64,000 nucleotides of DNA, taken from an uncultured Flavobacteriaceae bacterium (lineage in GTDB: Bacteria > Bacteroidota > Bacteroidia > Flavobacteriales > Flavobacteriaceae). Where the stretch lies: positions 310,001 through 374,000 of the forward strand of contig CANMXP010000002.1 in assembly GCA_947501845.1 (NCBI GenBank). The letters are read 5' to 3'. Both the position numbers and the translations under genes were made by a program. The notes under the pieces were generated by a model, which had not been told where the DNA came from, made no database searches, and saw only the letters and a program-made list of their open reading frames with translations. Below, in pieces: positions 52,656 to 61,312 of this stretch. Every line of letters begins with the position of its first letter. The first letter of the stretch is position 1.

Positions 52656-53186
52656 ATGAAGACATTTCTTAGCATTAATAAAAAAATACTTTTTATTGCC
52701 TTTGTGATTTTATTTAATTTGAACAATTTAGTTGCTCAGCAGAAAACCAATTATTTTTGGAGTCATGTTCGTTTTGGTGGCGGTGTCGGGTTAAACTTAG
52801 GTGATGGTTTTTTTAGTGGCACCCTCGCTCCTAGTGCTATTTATGAATTTGATAAAACTTTTGCAGTGGGTTTGGGTCTTAATGGGACATTTAACAATCA
52901 AAAAGGTGTCTATAAATCCACTATCTTAGGTGGTAGTTTAATAGGTCTTTTCAATGTTATTAATGAATTACAACTTTCAGCGGAATTTGAACAACTTAAT
53001 GTTAACCGACGTTATAATATCACCTTAAATATCCCTGACGATAATTATTGGTCACCAGCCTTATTTCTTGGTGCTGGTTATAGAAACGGCAATGTTACTT
53101 TTGGAATTAGATACGATGTTTTATATGATGAAAACAAAAGTATTTATATAGAACCTTGGGCGCCTTTTGTAAGGTTTTATTTTTAA
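52656..53186 (+). CDS. Small outer-membrane beta-barrel protein next to sucA
   Basis: 176 residues with a signal peptide (MKTFLSINKKILFIAFVILF...NLVAQ). Mature part is amphipathic strands (VRFGGGVGLNLGDGFFSG, TFAVGLGLNGTFN, SAEFEQLNVNRRY, FGIRYDVLYDEN) ending in an aromatic residue (FVRFYF), typical of a barrel. Homologues beside sucA are sometimes labelled alpha-ketoglutarate decarboxylase, but there is no enzyme motif here. Divergent from sucA. Confidence 0.7.
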   Translation: MKTFLSINKKILFIAFVILFNLNNLVAQQKTNYFWSHVRFGGGVGLNLGDGFFSGTLAPSAIYEFDKTFAVGLGLNGTFNNQKGVYKSTILGGSLIGLFNVINELQLSAEFEQLNVNRRYNITLNIPDDNYWSPALFLGAGYRNGNVTFGIRYDVLYDENKSIYIEPWAPFVRFYF

Positions 53187-53201
53187 ACCAGATTATCAAG
53201 G

Positions 53202-53633
53202 TTAAATAGGAAGAAAAGCATTTCCTAATTTAACTTCCTTAATTAAATCTTTAATTGTTTTAGACTTTAAACTACTTAATATATAACTTCTTGAAGGACT
53301 TAATATATCATGTAACGGACAAGGTTTTTCTTCATTACATTTTTTTAAGCTCATCATACAAGAATTTAATCTTTTTTCACCGTCTATAACATTTACAATA
53401 CTCATTATAGAATGATTCAAATTTATTTCGTCCAAATAAAACCCTCCTTTTGGTCCTCTTGCAGATGATATTATTTTTTCTTTAACCAGTGCTTGCAACA
53501 ATTTGGCAATATAAGCTTGAGGTACATTTATAGGCTGCGAAATATCCTTAACCATAACCTTATTTTTTTCACTGGCATTTAAGGCTAAAAATAATACAGC
53601 CTTAACAGCATATTTTGATGAGTTCGATAACAT
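53202..53633 (-). CDS. Rrf2-family transcriptional regulator with three-Cys motif
   Basis: Start set at ATG 53633 (MLSNSSKYAVKAVLFLAL), where the Rrf2 fold begins; the frame extends upstream to 53702. 143 residues: winged HTH (VKDISQPINVPQAYIAKLLQALVKEKIISSARGPKGG region) and a C-terminal cluster-binding segment SCMMSLKKCNEEKPCPLHD with Cys spacing x6 and x5, close to NsrR/IscR. An Fe-S cofactor and NO or redox sensing are inferred. Divergent from the nos operon, so a regulator of it or of itself is plausible. Confidence 0.88.
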   Translation of the reverse strand: MLSNSSKYAVKAVLFLALNASEKNKVMVKDISQPINVPQAYIAKLLQALVKEKIISSARGPKGGFYLDEINLNHSIMSIVNVIDGEKRLNSCMMSLKKCNEEKPCPLHDILSPSRSYILSSLKSKTIKDLIKEVKLGNAFLPI

Positions 53634-53685
53634 TTTTAAAATATAAGAAATCCAGAACAAATATAAAAAGGATGTTTTTATCTTG

Positions 53686-53705
53686 AATATGATTTTTATC
53701 ATATT
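53686..53705. promoter_or_regulatory. FNR/CRP-type palindrome upstream of the nos operon
   Basis: AATATGAT-TTTT-ATCATATT, a perfect 8-bp inverted repeat with core TGAT-N4-ATCA, the CRP/FNR-superfamily half-site pattern. Its centre lies about 40 bp upstream of the predicted start of the nos transcript, the class II activator position. It lies in the Rrf2-nos intergenic region. Confidence 0.65.
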
Positions 53706-53724
53706 TTATTGAGGTATAGGATGT

Positions 53725-53732
53725 TAAATTTG
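53725..53732 (+). promoter_or_regulatory. -7 element (TAAATTTG) of the nos operon
   Basis: Perfect TANNTTTG, 23 nt upstream of the cytochrome c ATG. No TTTG -33 box at the expected distance, consistent with activator-dependent transcription. Confidence 0.65.
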
Positions 53733-53754
53733 TGACATTAAACTAAAATCACTT

Positions 53755-54255
53755 ATGAAAAAAGCACTAAACATTGCAATGGTATTATTTGTATCCCTTC
53801 TAATTAGTTGTGGCGGTAAGGAAGAAAAAAAGAAACAAGGGTTTTCTTATGAAAAAAAGGCACCTACAGAACAAAAAACAAAAAAAGTAGAGTCTGTACC
53901 AGCTTCAAAAAAAATAGATTTAGAAAACAAAGGTATAGGCCCAATCTCATCAATGAGCCTATCTTCAGAAATTAATCAAACAATGGTAACTCATGGTGCA
54001 GATGTATTCAAGAGAATGTGTACTGCTTGCCACAGAGCAGACAAAAAATTCATTGGACCATCACCAAAAAATATTTTGACCAGACGTTCTCCAGAATGGG
54101 TAATGAATATGATATTAAACCCCGATGAAATGGTTCAAAAAGACCCATTAGCAAAAGCATTGCTTATTGAATTTAATGGCTCTCCTATGGCGAATCAAAA
54201 CCTATCTGAAGAAGATGCCAGAGCTGTACTGGAATATTTTAGAACATTAAAATAG
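53755..54255 (+). CDS. c-type cytochrome lipoprotein of the nos operon
   Basis: 166 residues with SPII lipobox (LLISCGGK), a Lys-rich linker and a monoheme domain (about 85-166): CTACH heme motif and axial Met in SPMANQNL. Probable electron donor for NosZ from the quinol/cytochrome chain. First gene of the operon behind the FNR-like site. Confidence 0.9.
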   Translation: MKKALNIAMVLFVSLLISCGGKEEKKKQGFSYEKKAPTEQKTKKVESVPASKKIDLENKGIGPISSMSLSSEINQTMVTHGADVFKRMCTACHRADKKFIGPSPKNILTRRSPEWVMNMILNPDEMVQKDPLAKALLIEFNGSPMANQNLSEEDARAVLEYFRTLK

Positions 54256-54306
54256 CATTCTATGTAATCTGGATACAACTAACAACTAACAACTAAATAT
54301 AAACAG

Positions 54307-54879
54307 ATGAAAACATTGAAACAAATTATTCTTACGTTACTGTGCGCTATGGCATTTGTAGCTTGTAAAAATGAATCCAAAGAGACCTCAACAAATTCAA
54401 AACCTGAACAAACAGCTCCCTCAGAAAAAAAATCTGGACAAGCTTTTATTAAAGATGATGAAGCTAAACCAACTGTTTTACACATTGCTATTGGTTCTAA
54501 AGACCATACCACTTTAGTTGCAGCTGTTCAAGCAGCAGAATTAGAAAATGCTTTAGTAAATGCTGGCCCTTTAATGGTCTTTGCTCCAACAAACGAGGCT
54601 TTTGCAGCTTTGCCAGAAGGTACCGTAGAAAATTTGTTAAAACCTGAAAACAAAGATGTTTTAGCTAATATTTTGAAATATCATGTAACCCCTGGGAGGT
54701 ACTCGAAAGATTTTCTTAAAAAGTTTAAAAAATTAGGGCAAGCAAACAACGGTTATGTTAAAGTAGAAGTTACAGATGGCGAGCCATTAATAGGTGGTGC
54801 AAAAATTATTGCAAGTATTCCAGCTGGTAATGGTATTGTACATGTTATTGATAAAGTATTATTACCCCCTGCGGAATAA
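54307..54879 (+). CDS. Fasciclin-domain lipoprotein of the nos operon
   Basis: 190 residues; lipobox in MAFVACKNE, charged linker, then one FAS1 domain (about 58-188: HTTLVAAVQAAELENAL, PLMVFAPTNEAFAALP, ILKYHV, NGIVHVIDKVLLPP). FAS1 domains mediate adhesion or protein contacts. Fasciclin genes are repeatedly seen in flavobacterial nos clusters; the role is unknown. Lies 51 nt after the cytochrome and 29 nt before nosZ. Confidence 0.88.
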   Translation: MKTLKQIILTLLCAMAFVACKNESKETSTNSKPEQTAPSEKKSGQAFIKDDEAKPTVLHIAIGSKDHTTLVAAVQAAELENALVNAGPLMVFAPTNEAFAALPEGTVENLLKPENKDVLANILKYHVTPGRYSKDFLKKFKKLGQANNGYVKVEVTDGEPLIGGAKIIASIPAGNGIVHVIDKVLLPPAE

Positions 54880-54908
54880 TTAAAAACACTAACTAAATTT
54901 AAAAGACA

Positions 54909-56873
54909 ATGAAGAATATTTTAAGATCAACTATTGCATTATTGAGTGTTCTTGTAGTATTTACAAGCTGTGATAATGCATCAAAATCTAATTCTGGAGC
55001 GCTTTCTAGTAGCGCCGCAGAAAAAGTTTATGTAGCCCCTGGAGAACATGACGAGTTTTACGCCTTTATATCTGGTGGGTTTAGTGGACAACTTTCTGTT
55101 TACGGACTACCATCTGGACGTTTATTTAAAGTAATTCCTGTATTTTCTCAAGACGCAGAAAAAGCTTATGGATATAACGAAGAAACAAAACCTATGCTAA
55201 ATACTTCTCATGGTTTTGTGCCATGGGACGATTCCCATCACCCAGATATTTCTCAAACAAATGGCGTAGTAGATGGTCGCTGGGTATTTATTAACGGTAA
55301 TAATACCCCACGAATTGCAAGAATAGATTTATCAACTTTTGAAACCGCAGAAATTATTGAAGTACCCAATAGTGCTGGGAATCATAGTTCTTCTTTTGTC
55401 ACTGAAAATTCAGAATATGTTGTTGCAGGAACGCGTTTCTCTATTCCTATTCCTCAAAAAGACATGCCTATAAAAGACTATAAAGGCAATTTTAAAGGTG
55501 CTCTATCTTTTATTTCTATAGATCCAGAACATGGTCATATGGATATTAAGTTCCAATTAATAATGCCTGGTTTTGATTATGATTTATCGCATCCTGGACG
55601 TGGAAAATCTCATGGATGGTTCTTCTTTACCACCTATAATACCGAAGAAGCAAGTACGCTAATGGAAGTAAATGCGTCTCAAAATGACAAAGATTTTATA
55701 GCAGCAGTTAACTGGAAAAAAATTGAAGAATATGTAAATAATGGTGGTGGCACTATGATGCCTGCTAACTATGCACATAATGTGTACGATGAAGCAACAC
55801 ACTCAGCAACCTCGACCATGAAAGATGAAGTACGTGTTGTAAATCCGTTAGATGTTCCTGGTGCTGTTTATTTCTTGCCAACTCCAAAATCACCGCATGG
55901 CTGTGATGTTGATCCTTCTGGCGAGTATATTGTTGGTAACGGAAAGTTATCTGCAAATTTAACAGTACATTCTTTTACTAAAATGTTGGATGCCATTGCA
56001 AACAATAAAGTAGCTGGTGATGCTTATGGCATTCCTATCTTAAATTTCGAAGATGTCTTAGCTGGTGTTGTAGAACAGCCAGGTTTAGGCCCTTTACATA
56101 CAGAATTTGATGGCAAAGGCAATGCCTATACAACCTTCTTTATTTCCTCTGAAGTCGTAAAATGGAAATTAGGAAGTTGGGAAGTTGTAGACAGGCAGCC
56201 TTGCTACTACTCCGTTGGTCACTTGATGATTCCTGGTGGAAACTCACAAAAACCATTTGGAAAATATGTATTAGCTATGAATAAAATTACTAAAGACCGT
56301 TATTTACCAACGGGTCCAGAAGTAACGCAATCGGCTCAGCTCTATGATATTTCTGGAGAGAAAATGGAATTGTTATTAGACTTTCCAACTGTTGGGGAAC
56401 CTCACTATGCAGCTGGATGTCCTGCCGATTTAGTAAAACCGCGTTCTAAAAAACTCTTTAAATTGGAAGACAACAAACATCCTTATGCAACTTTAAATGA
56501 AGCAGATACAAAGGTTGTTAGAGATGGTAAAACAGTTCATATTTATATGACCACAATACGTAGTCACTTTGCTCCAGATAATATTGAAGGTATTAAAGTA
56601 GGCGATAAAGTATATTTTCATATAACAAATTTAGAGCAAGATTATGATGTTCCTCACGGAGTAAGTATGATTGGGGCTAATACTTCAGAATTACTCATCA
56701 TGCCAGGACAAACCGAAACCTTCTTATGGGAACCTAAAAAAATAGGTGTATGGCCTTTTTATTGTACAGATTTCTGTTCTGCATTACACCAGGAAATGCA
56801 GGGATATGTTCGCGTATCTCCAGCAAATTCTAACACACCATTAAAATGGTCGCTTGGTGAAGATATTGAATAA
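54909..56873 (+). CDS. nosZ: Nitrous-oxide reductase, clade II (Sec-type)
   Basis: 654 residues. The N-terminus is a lipoprotein signal (LVVFTSCDN) and not a twin-arginine signal, marking clade II. CuZ-site histidines lie in DDSHHPD, GNHSSS, KSPHGCD, and PLHTEFDGKGN-type motifs across the beta-propeller. The C-terminal CuA cupredoxin has the FYCTDFCSALHQEMQGY motif (two Cys, His, Met). Reduces N2O to N2 using electrons from cytochrome c. Lipid anchoring through Cys21 would hold it to a membrane. A hairpin pair follows at 56881-56947. Confidence 0.97.
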   Translation: MKNILRSTIALLSVLVVFTSCDNASKSNSGALSSSAAEKVYVAPGEHDEFYAFISGGFSGQLSVYGLPSGRLFKVIPVFSQDAEKAYGYNEETKPMLNTSHGFVPWDDSHHPDISQTNGVVDGRWVFINGNNTPRIARIDLSTFETAEIIEVPNSAGNHSSSFVTENSEYVVAGTRFSIPIPQKDMPIKDYKGNFKGALSFISIDPEHGHMDIKFQLIMPGFDYDLSHPGRGKSHGWFFFTTYNTEEASTLMEVNASQNDKDFIAAVNWKKIEEYVNNGGGTMMPANYAHNVYDEATHSATSTMKDEVRVVNPLDVPGAVYFLPTPKSPHGCDVDPSGEYIVGNGKLSANLTVHSFTKMLDAIANNKVAGDAYGIPILNFEDVLAGVVEQPGLGPLHTEFDGKGNAYTTFFISSEVVKWKLGSWEVVDRQPCYYSVGHLMIPGGNSQKPFGKYVLAMNKITKDRYLPTGPEVTQSAQLYDISGEKMELLLDFPTVGEPHYAAGCPADLVKPRSKKLFKLEDNKHPYATLNEADTKVVRDGKTVHIYMTTIRSHFAPDNIEGIKVGDKVYFHITNLEQDYDVPHGVSMIGANTSELLIMPGQTETFLWEPKKIGVWPFYCTDFCSALHQEMQGYVRVSPANSNTPLKWSLGEDIE

Positions 56874-56880
56874 TTAAAAT

Positions 56881-56953
56881 TAGGGAATTTTGTTTTAGTG
56901 TTTATTTCCCTATTTAAGGCGAGGGTTAATCATTTCGCTCTCGCCTTTCTTTT
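56881..56953 (+). terminator. Two hairpins after nosZ
   Basis: TAGGGAA / TTCCCTA (56881-56912) and AAGGCGAG (56916-56923) / CTCGCCTT (56940-56947) followed by TCTTTTT. Likely lowers expression of downstream nos maturation genes relative to nosZ. Confidence 0.65.
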
Positions 56954-56970
56954 TAAACACTATTATAATA

Positions 56971-57588
56971 TTGCTAAACTCATTACAGATGAAAAGATCA
57001 AATATCATCATGCTTATTGCGGCATTATTACCATTGGGATTATTCTTTTTCCCCCTTTGGAAAATAACGCTGGAAGCACCACAATATCCCACCCCACTAG
57101 GGATGTATATTCATATCAATGATTTTTCTGATGTACACCCACATGATATTAAGAATATTAATTTAATGAATCATTACGTAGGAATGAAATACATTCCCGA
57201 GGCGATTCCTGAATTCAAAATTTTCCCTATAGGGATTATTATCACAACTGTTATAGGTTTAATAATTGCTTTTAAGGGCAACTACAAGTGGTTCTTGTTT
57301 TGGTTTGTCTTAATGGTCGTTTTAAGCAGTGCTGGTCTTTATGACTTCTACCTTTGGGAACACAACTATGGTCATGATTTAGATCCTAAAGCCATTATGA
57401 AATTTACAAATCCCGACGGTAGTGTTATGGGCTTTCAGCCTCCTTTATTTGGTAGTAAAGATATTTTGAATTTTAGAGCTCATTCTTATCCAAGGTTAGG
57501 AGCCCTTTTCTTAGGCTTAGGAATTGCTGCTTCATTCATTGCCTATTTAATTGGAAAGAAAAACACTAAAAAACCCATGGCTATGTAA
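56971..57588 (+). CDS. Multi-TM hypothetical protein of the nos cluster
   Basis: 205 residues with about four TM helices (about 8-26, 79-96, 105-120, 178-198) and periplasmic loops rich in His, Asp and aromatic residues (HINDFSDVHPHDIKNINLMNHYVG-type region; LWEHNYGHDLDPK). No known family, but a membrane protein here is a regular part of flavobacterial nos clusters. The His-rich loops suit metal or electron transfer (inference). Competing 74-aa frame at 56898 rejected. Confidence 0.7.
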   Translation: MLNSLQMKRSNIIMLIAALLPLGLFFFPLWKITLEAPQYPTPLGMYIHINDFSDVHPHDIKNINLMNHYVGMKYIPEAIPEFKIFPIGIIITTVIGLIIAFKGNYKWFLFWFVLMVVLSSAGLYDFYLWEHNYGHDLDPKAIMKFTNPDGSVMGFQPPLFGSKDILNFRAHSYPRLGALFLGLGIAASFIAYLIGKKNTKKPMAM

Positions 57589-57617
57589 GAAATGTACAAA
57601 CACTAAAAACACTAAAC

Positions 57618-58070
57618 ATGCAAACACTAAACATGCAAACACTAAAATTATATTCAGTAATAATATTGTCACTCTTATTTCTGGGCTGTAATGTTAAACC
57701 ACAAGCTATTGATTATGGAAATGACGGTTGTCATTTTTGCAAAATGACTATTGTAGACAAAGTCCACGCTGCCGAAATTGTTACCAAAAAAGGCAAAGTA
57801 TATAAGTTTGATGCTATAGAATGCATGATTAACTTCACAGAAGAATTTGACATGTCCAAAATTCAACTCTATCTGTCAAACAATTACAATGAGCCAGAAG
57901 CTTTAATAGATGCTACCCAAGCAACCTTTTTAATAAGTCAGAACATCCCTAGCCCTATGGGAGCATTTCTGTCCGCTTTTAAATCTGAAGAAGATGCTAA
58001 AAAAGTACAAAAAGAAAAAAGCGGCACGCTATATAATTGGGAAGCGTTATTAGCGCTTTTAAAAGGCTGA
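57618..58070 (+). CDS. nosL: NosL-type copper lipoprotein
   Basis: 150 residues with lipobox (LFLGCNVK) and the NosL Cu(I) site GCHFCKMT followed by KVYKFDAIECM. NosL delivers copper to apo-NosZ in other bacteria. The start is ambiguous: two in-frame ATGs 15 nt apart (57618, 57633) sit in tandem repeats; the second gives a shorter signal peptide. Ends 4 nt before nosD. Confidence 0.9.
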   Translation: MQTLNMQTLKLYSVIILSLLFLGCNVKPQAIDYGNDGCHFCKMTIVDKVHAAEIVTKKGKVYKFDAIECMINFTEEFDMSKIQLYLSNNYNEPEALIDATQATFLISQNIPSPMGAFLSAFKSEEDAKKVQKEKSGTLYNWEALLALLKG

Positions 58071-58074
58071 TGTC

Positions 58075-59310
58075 ATGAAAAAATTACTGTTCTTTCTCAC
58101 AGCCATTCTAATGGCTTACCATACATATACGCAAAATATTGAAGTTTGTGGCACATGTAGCGTTCCTACCTTAAAAAAAGCTATTTCTATAGCCAAAGAT
58201 TTTGATACGATTTTGGTAAAAAAAGGAACCTACAAAGAGCATGATATTCTAGTTAATAAACCTTTAACGATTATTGGTAAAAACTATCCAGTAATAGATG
58301 GAGAACAAAAAGGTGAGATTATAACCGTTACCTCCGATAATGTAACCATAGATGGCTTATTTATTATAAATGTAGGGACAAGCTATACAGAAGATTATGC
58401 TGCTATTCGAGTGAGAAAAAGTAAGAACTTTGTAATTCAGAATTTAGTTTTGGAAAAGCTGTTTTTTGGAATTTACCTGGAAAAATCACGAGATGGGAAA
58501 GTGTTTCACAATAAGATTATTGGAGATGCTATTGAAGAATACAATTCTGGAAACGGTATTCAACTATGGTACAGTAAAAATATTGAAATTGAACACAATT
58601 TCATACAACATGTACGTGATGGTATTTATTTGGAGTTTTCTGATGATTGCTTAATTAAAAATAATGTTAGTGCAAATAACCTCCGTTATGGTTTACATTT
58701 TATGTTTTCTAACAACGATATATATCAGGATAATATATTTGAAAAAAATGGTGCCGGTGTTGCCGTTATGTTTTCAAAAAAAATAAAAATGCTAAATAAT
58801 ATATTTAAAGAAAACTGGGGAACAGCGTCCTACGGTATGCTTTTAAAGGAAATAAATGATGCCGAAATTATGGGCAACACTTTTGAAGAAAATACAATTG
58901 GCATTAACATTGAAGGCTCAAACCGTATTGTTTACAAAAACAATAATTTTATTAATAACGGATGGGCTGTTAAAGTTCGAGGTGCTTGTTATACAAACAG
59001 TTTCATAGAAAATAATTTTCTATACAATTCTTTCGATATTTCATATAATAGTAAGATAAACGATAATGTCTTTAATAAAAATTACTGGACCAGCTATACT
59101 GGTTACGATTTAGATAAAGATGGCATTGGCGATGTGCCATACAGACCCGTAAAACTATTTTCATATATAGTAAACAGAACTCCAGAAACAATCATTCTAC
59201 TACGTAGTTTATTTATTGATATTATTGATTTTTCCGAAAAAGTTTCACCAGTTTTCACCCCCGATAATCTACTGGATAAAAACCCATTAATAAAGAGAAT
59301 AACATGGTAA
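58075..59310 (+). CDS. nosD: NosD periplasmic beta-helix maturation protein
   Basis: 411 residues with a signal peptide (MKKLLFFLTAILMAYHTYTQ). Parallel beta-helix with repeated N-N-I/x units (NNIFKENWGT, ENTIGINIEGS, DNIFEKNGAG) of the NosD/CASH type, then a C-terminal DKDGIGDVPYRP segment. Works with NosFY in delivering sulfur for the CuZ site. Overlaps nosF by 7 nt. Confidence 0.93.
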   Translation: MKKLLFFLTAILMAYHTYTQNIEVCGTCSVPTLKKAISIAKDFDTILVKKGTYKEHDILVNKPLTIIGKNYPVIDGEQKGEIITVTSDNVTIDGLFIINVGTSYTEDYAAIRVRKSKNFVIQNLVLEKLFFGIYLEKSRDGKVFHNKIIGDAIEEYNSGNGIQLWYSKNIEIEHNFIQHVRDGIYLEFSDDCLIKNNVSANNLRYGLHFMFSNNDIYQDNIFEKNGAGVAVMFSKKIKMLNNIFKENWGTASYGMLLKEINDAEIMGNTFEENTIGINIEGSNRIVYKNNNFINNGWAVKVRGACYTNSFIENNFLYNSFDISYNSKINDNVFNKNYWTSYTGYDLDKDGIGDVPYRPVKLFSYIVNRTPETIILLRSLFIDIIDFSEKVSPVFTPDNLLDKNPLIKRITW

Positions 59311-59999
59311 GTATTGAAAATTTACATAAAAAATTCAATAAAAATGTAGTCTTAAGCGGTGTTGATTTAAACATTAGTGAAGGTGGTATTTTTGCTATTC
59401 TAGGACCAAATGGATCGGGAAAAACAACGCTTATTAAATCTATTTTGGGCATGGTAATTCCAAATAAAGGCACTATTAATGTCCTTGGAAAAAACATTAA
59501 AAATAGTGCTAGTTACAGGCATGAAATTGACTACTTACCTCAAATTGCAAATTTCCCCAACAACCTCAAAGTCAAGGAACTTATTAAAATGATAAAAGAT
59601 TTGCGCGAGAACACCAATGAAGACCAGCGCTTAATAGAGCTTTTTACATTACAACCTTTTTTAGATAAAAAATTGGGCAACCTTTCTGGTGGCACGAAGC
59701 AAAAAGTGAATCTGGTTCTAACCTTTATGTTTAACAGCCCCTTAATTATTTTAGATGAACCAACCACAGGTCTAGACCCTATTTCGCTCATCCGATTAAA
59801 AGATTTAATTCAGGCAGAAAAAGCTAAAGGAAAAACCATCTTAATCACCTCTCATATTATGAGTTTTGTTGAAGAAGTTTCAGATGAAATTGTATTTCTT
59901 TTAGAAGGGCAAATTTACTTTAGAGGTTCCATTTTAGAATTAAAAAACAAGACCAATCAACCAGATTTTGAACATGCTATTGCGTCCATTTTAACTTAA
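59304..59999 (+). CDS. nosF: NosF ABC transporter ATP-binding protein
   Basis: 231 residues: Walker A GPNGSGKTT, signature LSGGTKQK, Walker B LIILDEPTTGLDP and H-loop TSHI. ATPase of the NosFY exporter for NosZ maturation. Start overlaps nosD. Confidence 0.95.
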   Translation: MVSIENLHKKFNKNVVLSGVDLNISEGGIFAILGPNGSGKTTLIKSILGMVIPNKGTINVLGKNIKNSASYRHEIDYLPQIANFPNNLKVKELIKMIKDLRENTNEDQRLIELFTLQPFLDKKLGNLSGGTKQKVNLVLTFMFNSPLIILDEPTTGLDPISLIRLKDLIQAEKAKGKTILITSHIMSFVEEVSDEIVFLLEGQIYFRGSILELKNKTNQPDFEHAIASILT

Positions 60000-60056
60000 G
60001 ATAATAAGATATTTTCTTAGAACGCCGCCAAGAGATCTTTAAATTAAAACGAAATC

Positions 60057-60839
60057 ATGCTTAAAATATTAAAATACAGTTTTTTCGATTTGATGCGTAG
60101 CCGTTGGAGTTATGTATATTTCGCTTTTTACCTATTACTTGGGGTTGTCTTATTATTTCTTAATAACGACTTATCAAAAGCTGTCATTACATTAATGAAC
60201 ATTATTATTGTACTAGTTCCATTAATAGGAACCATTTTTGGTGTGATGTATTACTATAATTCTAAAGAATTTACAGAATTGCTCTTAGCACAGCCCTTAA
60301 AGCGTTCATCCATTTTCTTAGGACAATATTTAGGCGTCGCCATTTCCTTATCTATGAGCTTAATCTTAGGTTTAGGTATTCCGTTTATTGCTTATGGTTT
60401 ATTCAAATCGAATGCCATTTGGGATTTTTCTTTACTGCTTGTTACAGGAACCTTTTTAACACTAATCTTCACCGCTTTAGCATTTAACATTGCATTAAAT
60501 AACGAAAATAAGATTAAAGGTTTTGGATATGCCATTTTGCTTTGGCTCTTTCTTGCCATTATTTACGATGGTTTATTTTTAATGTCTTTAGTCCTCTTTG
60601 AAGATTATCCATTAGACAAGCTCTCCTTAATAGGCTCTATGTTAAATCCCATAGATTTATCTCGAACACTTATTCTATTAAAACTAGATATTTCCGCATT
60701 ACTAGGGTATACAGGTGCTGTATTTAAAAAGTTCTTTGGAACTAATTTTGGATTCATCATATCATTTATAATTTTAACTATTTGGGTTATTTTTCCTGTA
60801 TTACGAATTGTATTAAAGTCGAAAAAGAAAGATTTTTAA
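60057..60839 (+). CDS. nosY: NosY ABC permease
   Basis: 260 residues with six TM helices, e.g. YFAFYLLLGVVLLFL, LMNIIIVLVPLIGTIFGVMYYY and FIISFIILTIWVIFPVL. The short FTELLLAQPLKRSSIFLGQ segment is the coupling region typical of ABC-2 type permeases. Forms the exporter with NosF; separated from nosF by 57 nt. Confidence 0.9.
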   Translation: MLKILKYSFFDLMRSRWSYVYFAFYLLLGVVLLFLNNDLSKAVITLMNIIIVLVPLIGTIFGVMYYYNSKEFTELLLAQPLKRSSIFLGQYLGVAISLSMSLILGLGIPFIAYGLFKSNAIWDFSLLLVTGTFLTLIFTALAFNIALNNENKIKGFGYAILLWLFLAIIYDGLFLMSLVLFEDYPLDKLSLIGSMLNPIDLSRTLILLKLDISALLGYTGAVFKKFFGTNFGFIISFIILTIWVIFPVLRIVLKSKKKDF

Positions 60840-60848
60840 TTTTATGGC

Positions 60849-61268
60849 ATGAGGTACTTAATATACATATTTTTAATTGTCGTTATTTATAGCTGCAACA
60901 GTAAAGCAAAAACAGAAACAGAACTTGCTCTTAAAGAATTAGTGTTGGATAACGGAAAACCATGGTTGGTAAACAATGCAACTCAAATAGGTATTACCAA
61001 AATGGATTCCTTAATTAAGAATTTTACACTTACAAAGGACAAAAACTACACTTATTTAGGCAAATTACTATCTAAACAAACTAGTTTTATTATTAAAAAA
61101 TGTTCTATGAAAGGAACCGCTCATGACCAACTACATATTGTCTTGATTCCAATGCTTGATGAGATTTCTATCATGAAGGAAAGTCACCATATTGCCATAA
61201 AAAAAACAGCATTAGCAAAGCTGCAAATTTATATAGATAAATACTTTGAGCACTTTACGATTGAATGA
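60849..61268 (+). CDS. Small lipoprotein with Cys-Met-Gly-His motif
   Basis: 139 residues; lipobox in VVIYSCNSK. Conserved-looking centre CSMKGTAHDQLHIVLIPM, with Cys, Met and two His, resembles metal-binding segments of small Bacteroidota copper or heme proteins. No named family. It follows nosY after 9 nt, so it is operonic; a copper chaperone role is an inference. Confidence 0.65.
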   Translation: MRYLIYIFLIVVIYSCNSKAKTETELALKELVLDNGKPWLVNNATQIGITKMDSLIKNFTLTKDKNYTYLGKLLSKQTSFIIKKCSMKGTAHDQLHIVLIPMLDEISIMKESHHIAIKKTALAKLQIYIDKYFEHFTIE

Positions 61269-61300
61269 CATGTATCATATTTTAACACATAAAAACAACC

Positions 61301-61308
61301 TAAATTTG
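61301..61308 (+). promoter_or_regulatory. -7 element (TAAATTTG) 4 nt before the 61313 start
   Basis: Perfect TANNTTTG immediately upstream of the ATG, which would give a leaderless or near-leaderless mRNA; alternatively the start lies further downstream. -33 box weak. Confidence 0.4.
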
Positions 61309-61312
61309 CAGC

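Noticed and set aside
56898-57122. 74-codon ORF downstream of nosZ
   Set aside because: Runs across the nosZ terminator and overlaps, in another frame, the well-formed membrane protein at 56971.
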